Shown: positions 49,701 through 57,057 of the stretch, piece after piece
How the letters are laid out: every line of letters begins with the position of its first letter
Position numbering within the stretch: the first letter of the stretch is position 1
DNA from: Opisthorchis felineus
Lineage: Eukaryota; Platyhelminthes; Trematoda; Opisthorchiida; Opisthorchiidae
Assembly (NCBI GenBank): GCA_004794785.1
Contig: SJOL01001977.1
Coordinates: 46,653-110,652 of the forward strand
Direction of reading: 5' to 3'
Length of the DNA stretch: 64,000 bases
The notes under the pieces: model-generated
The model's database searches: none
The model's input: the letters and a program-made list of their open reading frames with translations, nothing else
Told to the model about the DNA's origin: nothing
Program-made: the position numbers and the translations under genes

Positions 49701-52700
49701 TAACGGACATGATTAAACATAAGAACTGAACCAAATGTCCAAAAAGATCGACATTGGTGAATAACTGAAGGTTTTAATCAAAGGACGCAACCAAAACCAA
49801 TCAAGTCGTCTAAAAAAATTCCAGCAAGCTAACCAAACAGGAAGGGGGCTCACTCAGCCATAATACCTTATACATTAGCTGAGAGTCGTTGGGTTAACCT
49901 TAGCGAAGTGCACATCCTACGTCAAAATCTCGACATTCATATATTGAGCTGCCGGGATAAATTCAAGACAATCCATACGACCCCATTCACGTGCCAACAG
50001 GTCTAGAAGCTTCCAATTGTCGGCTAGATGGTACGACATGAGACACCAGACGAAAGCAGGTTAAGCAAGACGAGTGACAAGGGAACCGACATTCCAAACT
50101 CGCGGCTACCAATCATCATCAGTTCGCATCTGAAAACACAGACAGTTGCATGTGAATTGGATTCCACCAATCACGATCACTCACCTTAGGATCAAGCCAG
50201 CCATTTTTGTTTCTGTGTTGGTCAGGTTCCAACTTCCAATATGCTGTCCTTGTTGGCCGAAACACTGAACTATTTCACCTAATAGACGCAACATGCAGCT
50301 CCTAGGATTTTCGCTACTACATTGGTTGTCACGCAGGTGGATAAACGTCAGTTGAGTGTATTCCGTCAAAGAGTCCAATCTGACTAACCGCGGTACACGC
50401 TTAATCGCAATTGCATCAGGGAAGTGTGAAAACTTTTTTAATTTCAATTTTATGTTGTTATGGAAGGCAGCGTTGTTCTGAGGCCGGTCTGGTTTGAAGC
50501 AAGTGTGGTCATTTCCGAAAAAAATACAAAAGATGCTCGTCCAGATAATGTGTGATGGCACTGATTGCCGAGAATTCAACATCCGGAGTGTGTGCCCGCA
50601 TAGCACAACTCGGCTTCGGCACTGCAGAATGCGCAAGTAACATGCTACTTATTGATGCCCAGTAGATTATTTCAAATGGTTTCAGGGATAGCACAATAAA
50701 GCAATCGGCCATAGGGACCGACGCTACAAGCGGCAAACGTATCCGAAATGATCTTGAGAAACCAGTGGTTACGAAGGGGAAGACAGGAGGAAGGACGAGC
50801 TGTGCTTTCAACGATATTTTGGTAGAACAAGGTATCTTCGCTTTAAAAAAAAACTTCAAAAGATCTTTGGATTTGTGGAATGGTCGGGTACAGCAACAAA
50901 AGTATAATCAGCGGCTGTTAACAAGGCCCACAAGAATTCCTCATTGGCTTAAAGCCTTGCAACGACATTGAGGGCGGTAAAATAAAATAAAACACGTACA
51001 GTGTATGAAAATTCAAAAGTAAACGTACGCGGTTTAGTGAAGTTGCCAAGATGACGAAATTGGCCGAATCGGTGAATCCGAGGTCGCATAGCGCGTCCAA
51101 GACTTCCGTTTGAGCCGATTCTACTGGAATAGCTGCCGGCGTTTGCGACGATGCTACGGAAGGCCTCCCAGAGAGTGAGTCCGAATGCGCCATTGCGGAA
51201 AGCGCTGCAAACAGAGCACTATTTAGATGTGACAAACAGATGGATTGTAGTGCCGCGTAGTTCTCATCTGCCGTGCGCAAGAGATGGAGAAATCCGGGCC
51301 AACCAACCAGAATATCTGAGTTGGTGGGGCGAATGGAGAAGAGTTCGTGAATAGTATCTTCTGAAAGGAGTTTGAGCCCAGCTGTCCAACAAACCAACGC
51401 GTACTTCGAGCCAGCAGTGGAAGAGATGCGCGGCAAGGGCTCACTAAAACGGAATTAGTGCGGAAACACTGAGTAAACCATACAATTGAGAAGGAATATA
51501 GCCCCGTTCAAGAATGATTCAACAACGTGTTTGAGTGGGCCCTGGTAGACGCGGTGAAGTGAATCTGGATTATATACACTGATGAAACCACTAAAATTGT
51601 CACGAATAACTAACAATGGCAAGAATATAGTACTGCGGTCAAAATTAGGTAATTTCAGACCGTTGCTTATCGAGAAGGATCATGAGAAATGTGATTACAC
51701 GAAAAGCTGACGCAGAACTCAACATCGCAATGTTGTATCGTTATTTCCTGATAAAAAAAATATCACGGCCAATGGTAATATTCATGCACAAGTGAACAGC
51801 TCTATACTACAGTGTACCAAAGATCGATCTACTGTGGAGAACAAAAGCAAACAGGAACAACCAGATCAAGAACGATATCATGGTAACCCAAAGCACTCCT
51901 GTGTGGATTTTTGCGGTAACTTATAGCGTGGAGGTTGGAAAGTACGGGGTAAAACCAGAAAAATCTGCAGGTACGGCTGGCGTACTCCATAAGCCACATG
52001 TTAGGTCGGTGATTAAATATATCATTTACCTAAAGAGCAAGTTCATCGTCAGGCGAATGAGGATGGGAGCAGAGTTTCTGAGCATGGGCAAGGGATCACC
52101 ACGAAGTAGCTCAAAAACGTTTGCAGACAGCGTGCGCTTGGGTGATCCCTTGGAGCTATCAGACGTGGTCGTACCAAGCAGCATCAATGCCTTGGTCAAA
52201 TTTGGAGCTCCAGGTGAATTCCAACCAAGTCGATGAAGCTTGGAAAACCAGGATGTTAACAGGGAATAAACATCGGTGCGAACAGAAGACGCCGGATGCA
52301 GCAGACAGATGAAGAGCAAGGGGAGAGCTAAAGGGAAAACAATGTGAGAAGGAACAAAGTTCAGTGTTATTTCATTCAGACACTCAACATGATAGAAGCA
52401 ACGACCCGTGATTTGGAAAAAAGTTCTTAGGAGGGAGTCCAGTCGTGAAAGCAGGATACGACGGACTACGATGAAGTTCATGAGAAATGAGCCCGACGAA
52501 GAACACGCCAACCACTGCGTTGTTGTGGCAAACTCCCTGCTAAGAGGAAAAAGTCTCTTGATCTTCAACGTCGCGTGCTTTGTGAATGGACACTTTTTAT
52601 AATGATATCGGAGGTGAACTCTGCCTTGATTACATAAGCTGGACCTAATTTTCGACTTTCAAGTATATGACATCCATCCAAACCGCGAAATTGGCTGTTA

Positions 52701-55700
52701 TGGGTATGATCGGGTATTGTAAGGTACTCAAGGTGTCACGTCTTCCACCTATTGTCTACCTATTGTCCTGTTGCCAGCAAGGATCTCTCGCTGTTGAGTC
52801 AGATTACAATATGATTAATGTTCCCGCGACAACTTGAAGATACAATACAGCTCTTGGGTTAAACAGATGAAAATTTCGTTTCATTCGCAAAAGGAGAAAC
52901 TGGATGTGAAAATTAGCAATATACAAGAAAACGTTGTGGGGCGTTTCGGCTTTCGACAGCCGCCGACGCTTAAAACCGTGGAAACTGATAAGTCGACTGA
53001 AAGTTTTACCCAAACACCCACGAAAGATGAAGAATAGTGACAAAACACTATTTGTCGATTCGAACTTACCAAGATCTAGTCCACTCTCTAAAAGACGTTC
53101 TGATTTGGAGAACAATGCACTGGATGTACAAGGACGTTGGGAACCTGGACTTTTGTTCTGACTAGAGGCGCGCGTGTGAGGTGGTGATGGAGGAGTGCTG
53201 CACACGCTGATATGCGCTTTTGTCGACAATCGGACAAACTGTAGTACCTGGCGCGCGCGATGGACGTCTCTTTTTGAAAGCTTGAAGGAATCAGCAACCA
53301 AGAGAGGTTCTGATACAACGAGCATAATCACGTTGCGAAGCCAGTTTTGATCACACTGAACTTCGGACAATTTTGGACAGGCACAGGTGCCGCTGTCTTT
53401 GAACAAGCAAACGCCACCAGATCCAGGGAGTGAAGCAAGCAATGCGTGGGCTACTTGGACCTCAGAGTGATATTCGACAAGATTTGAATCGTCAGGGGAA
53501 CTATTTATCCTTGAAGGAACTTCTGAACGCGAGGATTCTACATCCATAGACTGTGTGGGAATGAAGAACACAAGAGTTAAAGGGGGACACAAAAACAACA
53601 CCAACTGGACAAACTGGGTAGAGTAAGTGGGTGTGACGGGACGTACCAAAGTCTTTGAACGTACACCAGACGATTCGTTAGCCATGGCTTCAGCAGCTAG
53701 AGCGTTCGCGTCAAATTGATTCAGCAGATTGGCCTCTTCGTCTTCTATCAATTTACGTTCCGCGGAAGTAAGCATTCCTAGTACAGCAGAATGCTTCTCA
53801 GTTAAATGTGGGGGCAATAAAGCAATATGTTGAGCGCGCATCAGTTTGTTGATAACCCGCAGTATTTCCCACGCGTTCTCTGGTCGCGTTCGTCGCAAAA
53901 GGCAGTCAATCCATCCAAAAACCAATTCACGGTTGAGGTTTAATTTCAAACTGATGCGAAGAATGACAAGACAGGACGCAGACTGGAAGGGTTGACAGTC
54001 CATGGATAAAAGTCCTGTTCGGATGACATGTTGGAACATATCAACTATGTTTGCCAACTTTGCATCGGGCATTCCAGAATCGCACAGAGCGGTGACGGTT
54101 GTTAGGAAGAGGTTGGTCATATCGTTCAGTCGGTTTGCTGCTAGGCCCTCACAAAGCTTGATGGAGATAGCAGATAACAAAGAGCGCATATCATGAGTGC
54201 ATCCAAACCAGATATCCGGAGAAAACAAAAAGACCTCAAAACTCCAGATAGGACATCCTTCTTCGAAGCTATTTTCGTACGTTTCCAGGTCATATTACGA
54301 AAACGCTGGACGAACGTAGTCAATACCAAACCGAGTGTCACTGAATCTTAGCGCCTTCATGGTGGAAACTCATGAAATTTCCCATGCATGTGGATTGAAA
54401 CTCTTCAGACATGGCACGCAACCGGTCGTATTAGTGAGAATTCCGGCATTTCACGGTTGGAATGAAGAGCTGAAATTTGCCTGTTGTTACTATGCTGGAA
54501 CTTGTGTTAGCTCATAGCCCATAAAAATACTAAATCAGAAAAAGTTGCAAGGAAACTGTTCTGCTAACGCTAATTTGCAGGTGTTTCCTTCAGAGCGGTT
54601 CAAAGGTATAGGATGCGTGGACTTCCACAGCATCCGGTAATACACAATGAGCAGTTGCACCTATGCCAACAGCCTCTGTGTTGATCTGGCGCAGGCTATC
54701 GCTTCTTGTGTGCAGTCTTCGCTGCTTCCTACACACCGATCGTCGACTACTAATAAACTGCAGTTTCTAAACCATTACGCCAGGGTAAATAGCATATCGT
54801 GGACTCTTGACAGTTTTATCCAAGGGTATATGGCAGTTCAAGCCTCCCAAGTTTTTCTGCGCAACTATGGCCTAGTTTATTCATGTTAGTATCGTTCAGC
54901 TGTAACACCATTTCGGTGCCTAGCTGCCATGCCACCCAAAAGAAGCACAAGGGCTGGGATACTGCCAGGTTGCCCAAGCCAAGACAGGAGAAGTCGAGAT
55001 GCAGAGGTCGAGTTCGAACCACGGACCTTCCGGTAAGTAAATTCGTGCCCTAACAACTGAGCCACCTCCCCATATTAGTATGGAATTTGGACATCACTAT
55101 TTAGTACTAACACTTGATGAACTTTGACAGGAATACAAAATAATTCCACTAAAAGTGGAAACAGTCAGAAATGTTCAGTAATTAAATATATTTCTATAAC
55201 GAGCGGCCACAACCGAACTATGCAAAGAACCAAGATGAAGATCATTAGTGGAACTGTTCGTAGACTCACCTTAACCGCATTCAGGATCATCGAACATAAG
55301 AAAGGCACAAAGGATCGCTCACGTGTGCATTCACGTACGAACTGCAAACGCGAAAGACATTTCCCACTTTCCTGAAACATGAATTGGAATCGGGAAAATT
55401 ATGGAATAGCCTGTGTTTCGACGTGGAGACGGTATAGCCCCGACAGAGTTGGGAGAAAAGCTGAAGCTTCTAAATACGCTGTAATTTTCTGATAAACAAA
55501 AAAAACTTATCGGAGCCACTTCACGACATTTTACCAAACAGCGAAATAAAGGATAGCTGGAGATTCTCAGTAAGAAATGCACTACGGTTCAAAACATGGA
55601 TAAACAAGCAACATATTTAACTCAGTCTTGGGCTTGTACTTTTGTGAGCTTGATGTGCAGAACGAGGGTAGCCAGTGCTTTACTAATTATGGGTGTGTAT

Positions 55701-57057
55701 AAAAGCTCGTGAGGCTCGTGGGGGGATACATGTTTGGTTGTGAGTCCACGATGAAGATTCCGGTCGCCATAAGCGCGACAGGGGTTGAGCGAACACGAAG
55801 TTCACACTAAATATTTTGGCTTTTTACTTTCGGTCTATCTACGTAAAGCATTTGTCCTAAGGCCTATGGATGGGTGAGGCTACTGGAAATGGGGCCTATT
55901 GGAAGCAACTAACAAGTTGATCCAAACTGGTGTCGGAGTAATAATAACGCTGTGTTATTTTACTTGAGAAAACCGATCACACTTATTTCATATAGCATGA
56001 ATGCGGATAGCGAAAAACTTGGGTGCCTATTGTGGTGTCCACATTGAAGAACGGAGACAACTGCTTCTTTATGCTCGGCTGAAAATATTTAGGAATGAGG
56101 CTGTGGACTGGTCAGTGGCGTTCAGGAAGTGAAATTCAACTCAGACTGTATGAATAGGTGTAGGAAGGCACCTCGGACGTTTGCAACAGACTCATTTCCG
56201 TTTCCTTTTTTTCATTGAACAATTTTGTTTAAATCTGTCGACATGAGTGTACAGAAGGAACGTATCAGTATCCTAGGTTTATGCAGCTGTCAGAGGTGGC
56301 GTTCTACTCCTCAGTGCTACTTTAAGGTTAGGAGACGAATGTACTCAGTTATTAGTACACCAGGATTTAGGTCCCAAGAAAACATGAACGCCCGCTTGAA
56401 AGAGAGGGATGACTGACGAAAAGGTACCTAAAGGTGTAGTACAGCATACGGATCCGTAAGAGGTAACGTGACTTACGGCGTAAGGTCGCAACCACAGAAA
56501 TTCCGGCGCACATGTCTGGAAGTCTATAAGCTGTAGGAATTTTGCAAACAGCCCAGTTTCATGATATGGCATGACACAACGCACATAGTCTTCAACGTAA
56601 TAATGGTGAACTTGAAATCTACAAACGAATTGAAGAATACGGAGAAGGAGACTATATAGCAAACTTGTGAACAAGCCATTCCATCGACTGTAAGGCATCA
56701 AAATGTTTTAAATAGGGGGAGACGTAACACAGGAAACAAGCAACTTGTGAGTCAAGCTGTGCCTTTTCATTAGGAAACAAATTGCACATTTCTAGATGAC
56801 ATGATGTCTCAGCGAAAAGCGTCTTCCGAAACTGCACAAACACGCCATCTCGTTTGGATAACGTTTCAAATGCCTTGCAACCTAAATCGAACAATAAAGC
56901 AACAAGATGAATGATTAAACCAACTTTCGTGAAAGCAGAGAAGTGTATCTACTTTCGACGGATCTTCATAAACCAGAGACTTTCGTCGTACGGATTCCAC
57001 CGCATAGCTGGAGGTTGTCGGAACTGACAAGCGCTTGAGTTGCTCCGCAAGAGACAT
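25134..57057 (-). CDS. HEATR1: HEATR1/UTP10 (BP28), U3 snoRNP-associated HEAT-repeat protein
   Basis: HEATR1 (yeast Utp10) is a nucleolar HEAT-repeat scaffold of the t-UTP/SSU processome, needed for rRNA transcription and 18S processing. Exons found on the - strand: 57057-56925, 56881-56665, 56618-56477, 54234-53647, 53550-53070, 52327-52030, 51443-51029, 50477-50185, 45308-45196, 44952-44605, 43825-43348, 42696-42231, 38196-38036, 34174-33650, 32414-31989, 31888-31526, 29203-28926, 28083-27975, 27910-27876, 27764-27677, 27583-27192, 27071-26962 and 25738-25134. From 45308 onward every phase matches. Blocks shared with vertebrate HEATR1, recalled from memory, include [49 protein letters not shown] and the C-terminal BP28 pattern VRLSAVRLL / EDDRPEVE. 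The human protein is about 2144 residues. The exons found give roughly 2350, and about 300 residues in the middle are probably still missing, so the fluke protein is longer. All introns with inserted repeats leave the frame intact. Confidence 0.92.
25811..25985 (-). repeat. tRNA-derived SINE, copy 1
   Basis: On the - strand it has a tRNA-like head with A box (gactcagtggtaagagcg) and B box (ggttcgaaccc), then a body with aggcttgggcaacctggcag, ending ttacagctgaacgattatt and an A/T-rich tail at about 25790-25810. It sits in a HEATR1 intron, sense to the gene. Confidence 0.88.
26962..27071 (-). CDS. HEATR1: HEATR1 exon (110 nt)
   Basis: Acceptor cttaccattttcag, donor GTAAGT, phase 2 to 1. It encodes [20 protein letters not shown] and [12 protein letters not shown]. 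The intron after it (25739-26961) carries a SINE in the same orientation as the gene. Confidence 0.8.
27192..27583 (-). CDS. HEATR1: HEATR1 exon
   Basis: Acceptor gtgtatccttcag, donor GTAAGT, phase 0 to 2. It encodes [17 protein letters not shown], then a series of helices ending [19 protein letters not shown] and [14 protein letters not shown]. The latter aligns with the FRPLFFKLFDWA...LLTFYNLADCIAE block. Confidence 0.87.
27677..27764 (-). CDS. HEATR1: HEATR1 exon (88 nt)
   Basis: Acceptor ttttttttacag, donor GTAAGT, phase 2 to 0. It encodes [20 protein letters not shown] and SALATSNA, two HEAT-like helices. Confidence 0.78.
27876..27910 (-). CDS. HEATR1: HEATR1 35-nt microexon
   Basis: Reads [12 protein letters not shown] between acceptor atgtattatag and donor GTATGT. 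It enters in phase 0 and leaves in phase 2. It is the only way found to connect the phase-0 exon ending at 27975 with the exon at 27764, which needs two carried bases. Confidence 0.7.
27975..28083 (-). CDS. HEATR1: HEATR1 exon (short)
   Basis: Encodes [20 protein letters not shown], similar to the family's NHMGPFMSILQEHIGVM. The donor is GTATGT in phase 0. The 5' border is uncertain: an AG at 28084 gives the right phase but is weak, and another AG about 25 nt later also fits. Confidence 0.7.
28926..29203 (-). CDS. HEATR1: HEATR1 exon
   Basis: Acceptor ctctcctttcatag, donor GTAAGT, phase 0 to 2. It encodes [20 protein letters not shown] and [11 protein letters not shown]. The last part resembles IKKTYKQI of the family. 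The large intron before it (29204-31525) carries an unexplained 120-codon frame. Confidence 0.82.
29503..29865 (-). other. Unexplained 120-codon open frame in a HEATR1 intron
   Basis: On the HEATR1 strand, with coding-like composition ([40 protein letters not shown]). It lies between exons 31526 and 29203, which already join in phase 0. It could be a cassette exon, a decayed gene or repeat DNA. No family was recognised. Confidence 0.25.
31526..31888 (-). CDS. HEATR1: HEATR1 exon
   Basis: Acceptor cccattttttttacag, donor GTAAGT, 121 codons, phase 0 to 0. It encodes [15 protein letters not shown] and [20 protein letters not shown], aligning with LLSALAALQKVVETLPHFI. Confidence 0.88.
31989..32414 (-). 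CDS. HEATR1: HEATR1 exon with RRKALDLL block
   Basis: Acceptor ccccttattcag, donor GTATGT, phase 0 to 0. It encodes [20 protein letters not shown], almost identical to the family's [13 protein letters not shown]. It also has a lysine-rich [13 protein letters not shown] stretch and [20 protein letters not shown]. This is a strong family marker. Confidence 0.94.
33164..33344 (-). repeat. tRNA-derived SINE, copy 2, with target-site duplication
   Basis: Same family: A box atggctgagtggttagagcg, B box ggttcgaaccc and the full body. It is flanked by an exact 11-bp direct repeat gctaataatgg at 33153-33163 and 33345-33355, which marks insertion by target-primed reverse transcription. It lies in a HEATR1 intron, sense to the gene. 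Confidence 0.92.
33650..34174 (-). CDS. HEATR1: HEATR1 exon
   Basis: 175 codons, phase 0 to 0, acceptor tttactattttag, donor GTTCGT. It contains a basic [11 protein letters not shown] stretch, a possible nuclear signal, then [26 protein letters not shown] and [11 protein letters not shown]. It precedes the RRKALDLL exon exactly as in HEATR1. Confidence 0.87.
38036..38196 (-). CDS. HEATR1: HEATR1 exon between two large introns
   Basis: Acceptor tttctttttatttttag, donor GTAAGT, phase 1 to 0. It encodes [20 protein letters not shown], comparable to the family's EFWFSVCCEFSVQHQIQS part. It lies alone between introns of about 4.0 and 3.9 kb. Confidence 0.82.
39020..40400 (+). mobile_element. Degenerate LINE with reverse transcriptase fragment
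   Basis: Contains [36 protein letters not shown] and [17 protein letters not shown] (RT motifs, catalytic YGDD where the family normally has YADD), split over frames. It is followed by the decayed C-terminal region and the tail gtgcggcagtgaagcattag at about 40325. It is the same family as the 1615-2430 copy but reaches further 5'. It lies antisense in a HEATR1 intron. Not functional. Confidence 0.85.
40871..41052 (+). repeat. tRNA-derived SINE, copy 3
   Basis: Plus-strand copy with clean boxes (tggctcagtggttagagcg and ggttcgaaccc) and a full body ending gactgaacgat. A possible imperfect 7-bp duplication (gagcaag/aagcaag) flanks it. It lies antisense in the 4-kb HEATR1 intron, downstream of a LINE fragment. 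Confidence 0.9.
42231..42696 (-). CDS. HEATR1: HEATR1 exon with [11 protein letters not shown] block
   Basis: Acceptor ttactgtatccag, donor GTAGGT, phase 0 to 1. It encodes [40 protein letters not shown] and [19 protein letters not shown]. These match the family's IFTFMGANVMRLDDTYSF and VFVDALPHVPEHRRLPILVQL, among the best conserved HEATR1 segments. A 4-kb intron with a LINE and a SINE follows. Confidence 0.93.
43348..43825 (-). CDS. HEATR1: HEATR1 exon
   Basis: Acceptor tttgcactatag, donor GTGAGT. It contains an acidic run ([12 protein letters not shown]) and then [20 protein letters not shown] and [11 protein letters not shown]. These align with VELIVQCIRLSEMPQTHHHALLLLGTVAGIFP. The acidic loop is a fluke-specific insertion compared with human. 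Confidence 0.9.
43963..44011. repeat. Imperfect short tandem repeat (acacaacaaacg-like)
   Basis: Three to four imperfect copies of an acacaacaaacgt unit in a HEATR1 intron. Confidence 0.6.
44605..44952 (-). CDS. HEATR1: HEATR1 exon (basic linker and following helices)
   Basis: Acceptor tctacacccacag, donor GTGAGC, phase 2 to 2. It encodes [16 protein letters not shown], then [16 protein letters not shown] and [17 protein letters not shown]. These correspond to WQRVTLILELLQHKKK...VPTLFNLLSRCLE in the family. Confidence 0.88.
45196..45308 (-). CDS. HEATR1: HEATR1 exon (short, middle of protein)
   Basis: A 113-nt exon with acceptor ctttctgcag and donor GTGAGT. It reads [20 protein letters not shown] and ends TRVAETR, phase 0 to 2. 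This joins the next exon as [14 protein letters not shown], comparable to the basic QQKRRQKMQQKKS stretch of human HEATR1. It has no long open frame, so it is easily missed. Confidence 0.75.
45960..46840 (+). mobile_element. Degenerate LINE of a second family (RT, zinc-finger end)
   Basis: Encodes [40 protein letters not shown] (FADD catalytic motif) and LHKPAST, then decayed frames ending [18 protein letters not shown]. The last resembles the C..CGR.C.SRIGL..H C-terminal finger of a widespread LINE type. Stops and frameshifts are present. It lies in the HEATR1 intron between 45308 and 50185, antisense. Confidence 0.8.
47437..47632 (-). repeat. tRNA-derived SINE, copy 4, with target-site duplication
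   Basis: Full-length - strand copy with an A/T-rich tail at 47437-47456. It is flanked by a 10-bp direct repeat tcatcactaa at 47427-47436 and 47633-47642. The A box reads atggctcaagtggttagagc, with one extra base. Confidence 0.9.
47708..47814 (+). repeat. 5'-truncated SINE, copy 5 (head missing)
   Basis: Only the body is present, from ctctctaggcttggacaacc to gctgaacgattatta, in plus orientation. The tRNA-like head is absent. It lies about 75 nt from copy 4 in opposite orientation, so the two bodies form an inverted repeat. Confidence 0.85.
48257..48276. repeat. (TA)n microsatellite
   Basis: Ten TA units in the large HEATR1 intron between 45308 and 50185. Confidence 0.95.
50185..50477 (-). 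CDS. HEATR1: HEATR1 exon 8
   Basis: Acceptor cggcctcag in phase 0, donor GTGAGT, ends in phase 2. It encodes [20 protein letters not shown] and [19 protein letters not shown]-like helices. The phase fits exon 7. A further exon or exons, about 300 residues by comparison with human HEATR1, should lie between this and 45308. Confidence 0.65.
51029..51443 (-). CDS. HEATR1: HEATR1 exon 7
   Basis: Acceptor ccgttttag, donor GTACGT, phase 2 to 0. It encodes alpha-helical repeats ([36 protein letters not shown]) with a serine-rich loop. It is placed in HEATR1 by phase, strand and helical repeat character. Detailed similarity is weak, as in other species for this part. Confidence 0.75.
52030..52327 (-). 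CDS. HEATR1: HEATR1 exon 6
   Basis: Begins after tgttttccctttag in phase 1 with [20 protein letters not shown], which aligns with human DTSLMLSLNHPLAPVRILAM. It ends [20 protein letters not shown] in phase 2 at GTAAAT. The open frame continues upstream to 52568, but phase and homology put the exon start here. Confidence 0.85.
53070..53550 (-). CDS. HEATR1: HEATR1 exon 5
   Basis: Starts after ttcccacacag with [18 protein letters not shown] and ends in phase 1 at GTAAGT. It includes [20 protein letters not shown] and [20 protein letters not shown]-like helices, plus an acidic/serine-rich insertion. The 96-nt intron before it is open in the same frame. Confidence 0.85.
53551..53646 (-). other. 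HEATR1: HEATR1 96-nt intron, open in frame
   Basis: Bordered by GTACGT and cccacacag. It is 96 nt long (a multiple of three) and has no stop in the exon frame, so retention would add 32 mostly hydrophobic residues without breaking the protein. Confidence 0.65.
53647..54234 (-). CDS. HEATR1: HEATR1 exon 4
   Basis: Encodes [20 protein letters not shown] and [20 protein letters not shown], matching the family's FICSLVTKSVKVFAEY and RAATYMIICQISVKV. The right (5') border at 54234 was chosen because tttgag ends there and the phase is 0. The frame stays open to about 54295, so the acceptor is uncertain. The donor GTACGT at 53646 is clear. Confidence 0.88.
54893..55070 (-). repeat. tRNA-derived SINE, copy 6, with near-perfect duplication
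   Basis: Minus-strand copy with degraded A box and a B box reading ggttcgaactc. It is flanked by catgttagtat (54882-54892) and catattagtat (55071-55081), an 11-bp duplication with one mismatch. It lies in the 2.2-kb HEATR1 intron, sense to the gene. Confidence 0.88.
56477..56618 (-). CDS. HEATR1: HEATR1 exon 3
   Basis: Encodes [20 protein letters not shown] and the WLRPYA segment, aligning with the family's ACVLPYHETRIF and FWLLPV. It ends in phase 0 at a strong GTAAGT donor. A 2.2-kb intron holding a SINE follows. Confidence 0.92.
56665..56881 (-). CDS. HEATR1: HEATR1 exon 2 (U3snoRNP10/UTP10 N-terminal domain)
   Basis: Encodes [17 protein letters not shown] through [20 protein letters not shown]. 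These align with the human GCTGLEELLGIDPSFEQF and LSPYF...CLEWLIHRF blocks. Phase 1 to 2. It is followed by a 46-nt intron (56619-56664). Confidence 0.93.
56925..57057 (-). CDS. HEATR1: HEATR1 exon 1 with start codon
   Basis: Opens with ATG and [20 protein letters not shown], matching the conserved HEATR1 N-terminus (MTSLAQQLQRLALP type). It continues with [13 protein letters not shown], the fluke form of the 'DPKEAATIDRDTAF' block. It ends in phase 1 at a 43-nt intron (56882-56924). The family match fixes the start. Confidence 0.93.

Larger units (their letters stand above)
45309..50184. other. HEATR1: HEATR1 intron region, missing exons expected
   Basis: 4.9 kb with a LINE (45960-46840), SINE copies 4 and 5 and a (TA)n tract. 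By comparison with human HEATR1, some 300 residues should be encoded here or nearby, but no exon with convincing splice sites was found. A + frame at 45512-45733 ([20 protein letters not shown]) is open but unexplained. Confidence 0.5.

Noticed and set aside
52328..52568. Extension of HEATR1 exon 6 to the full open frame
   Set aside because: The acceptor tgttttccctttag at 52328 gives the correct phase and the homology begins there. The acceptor at 52537 gives the wrong phase with exon 5.
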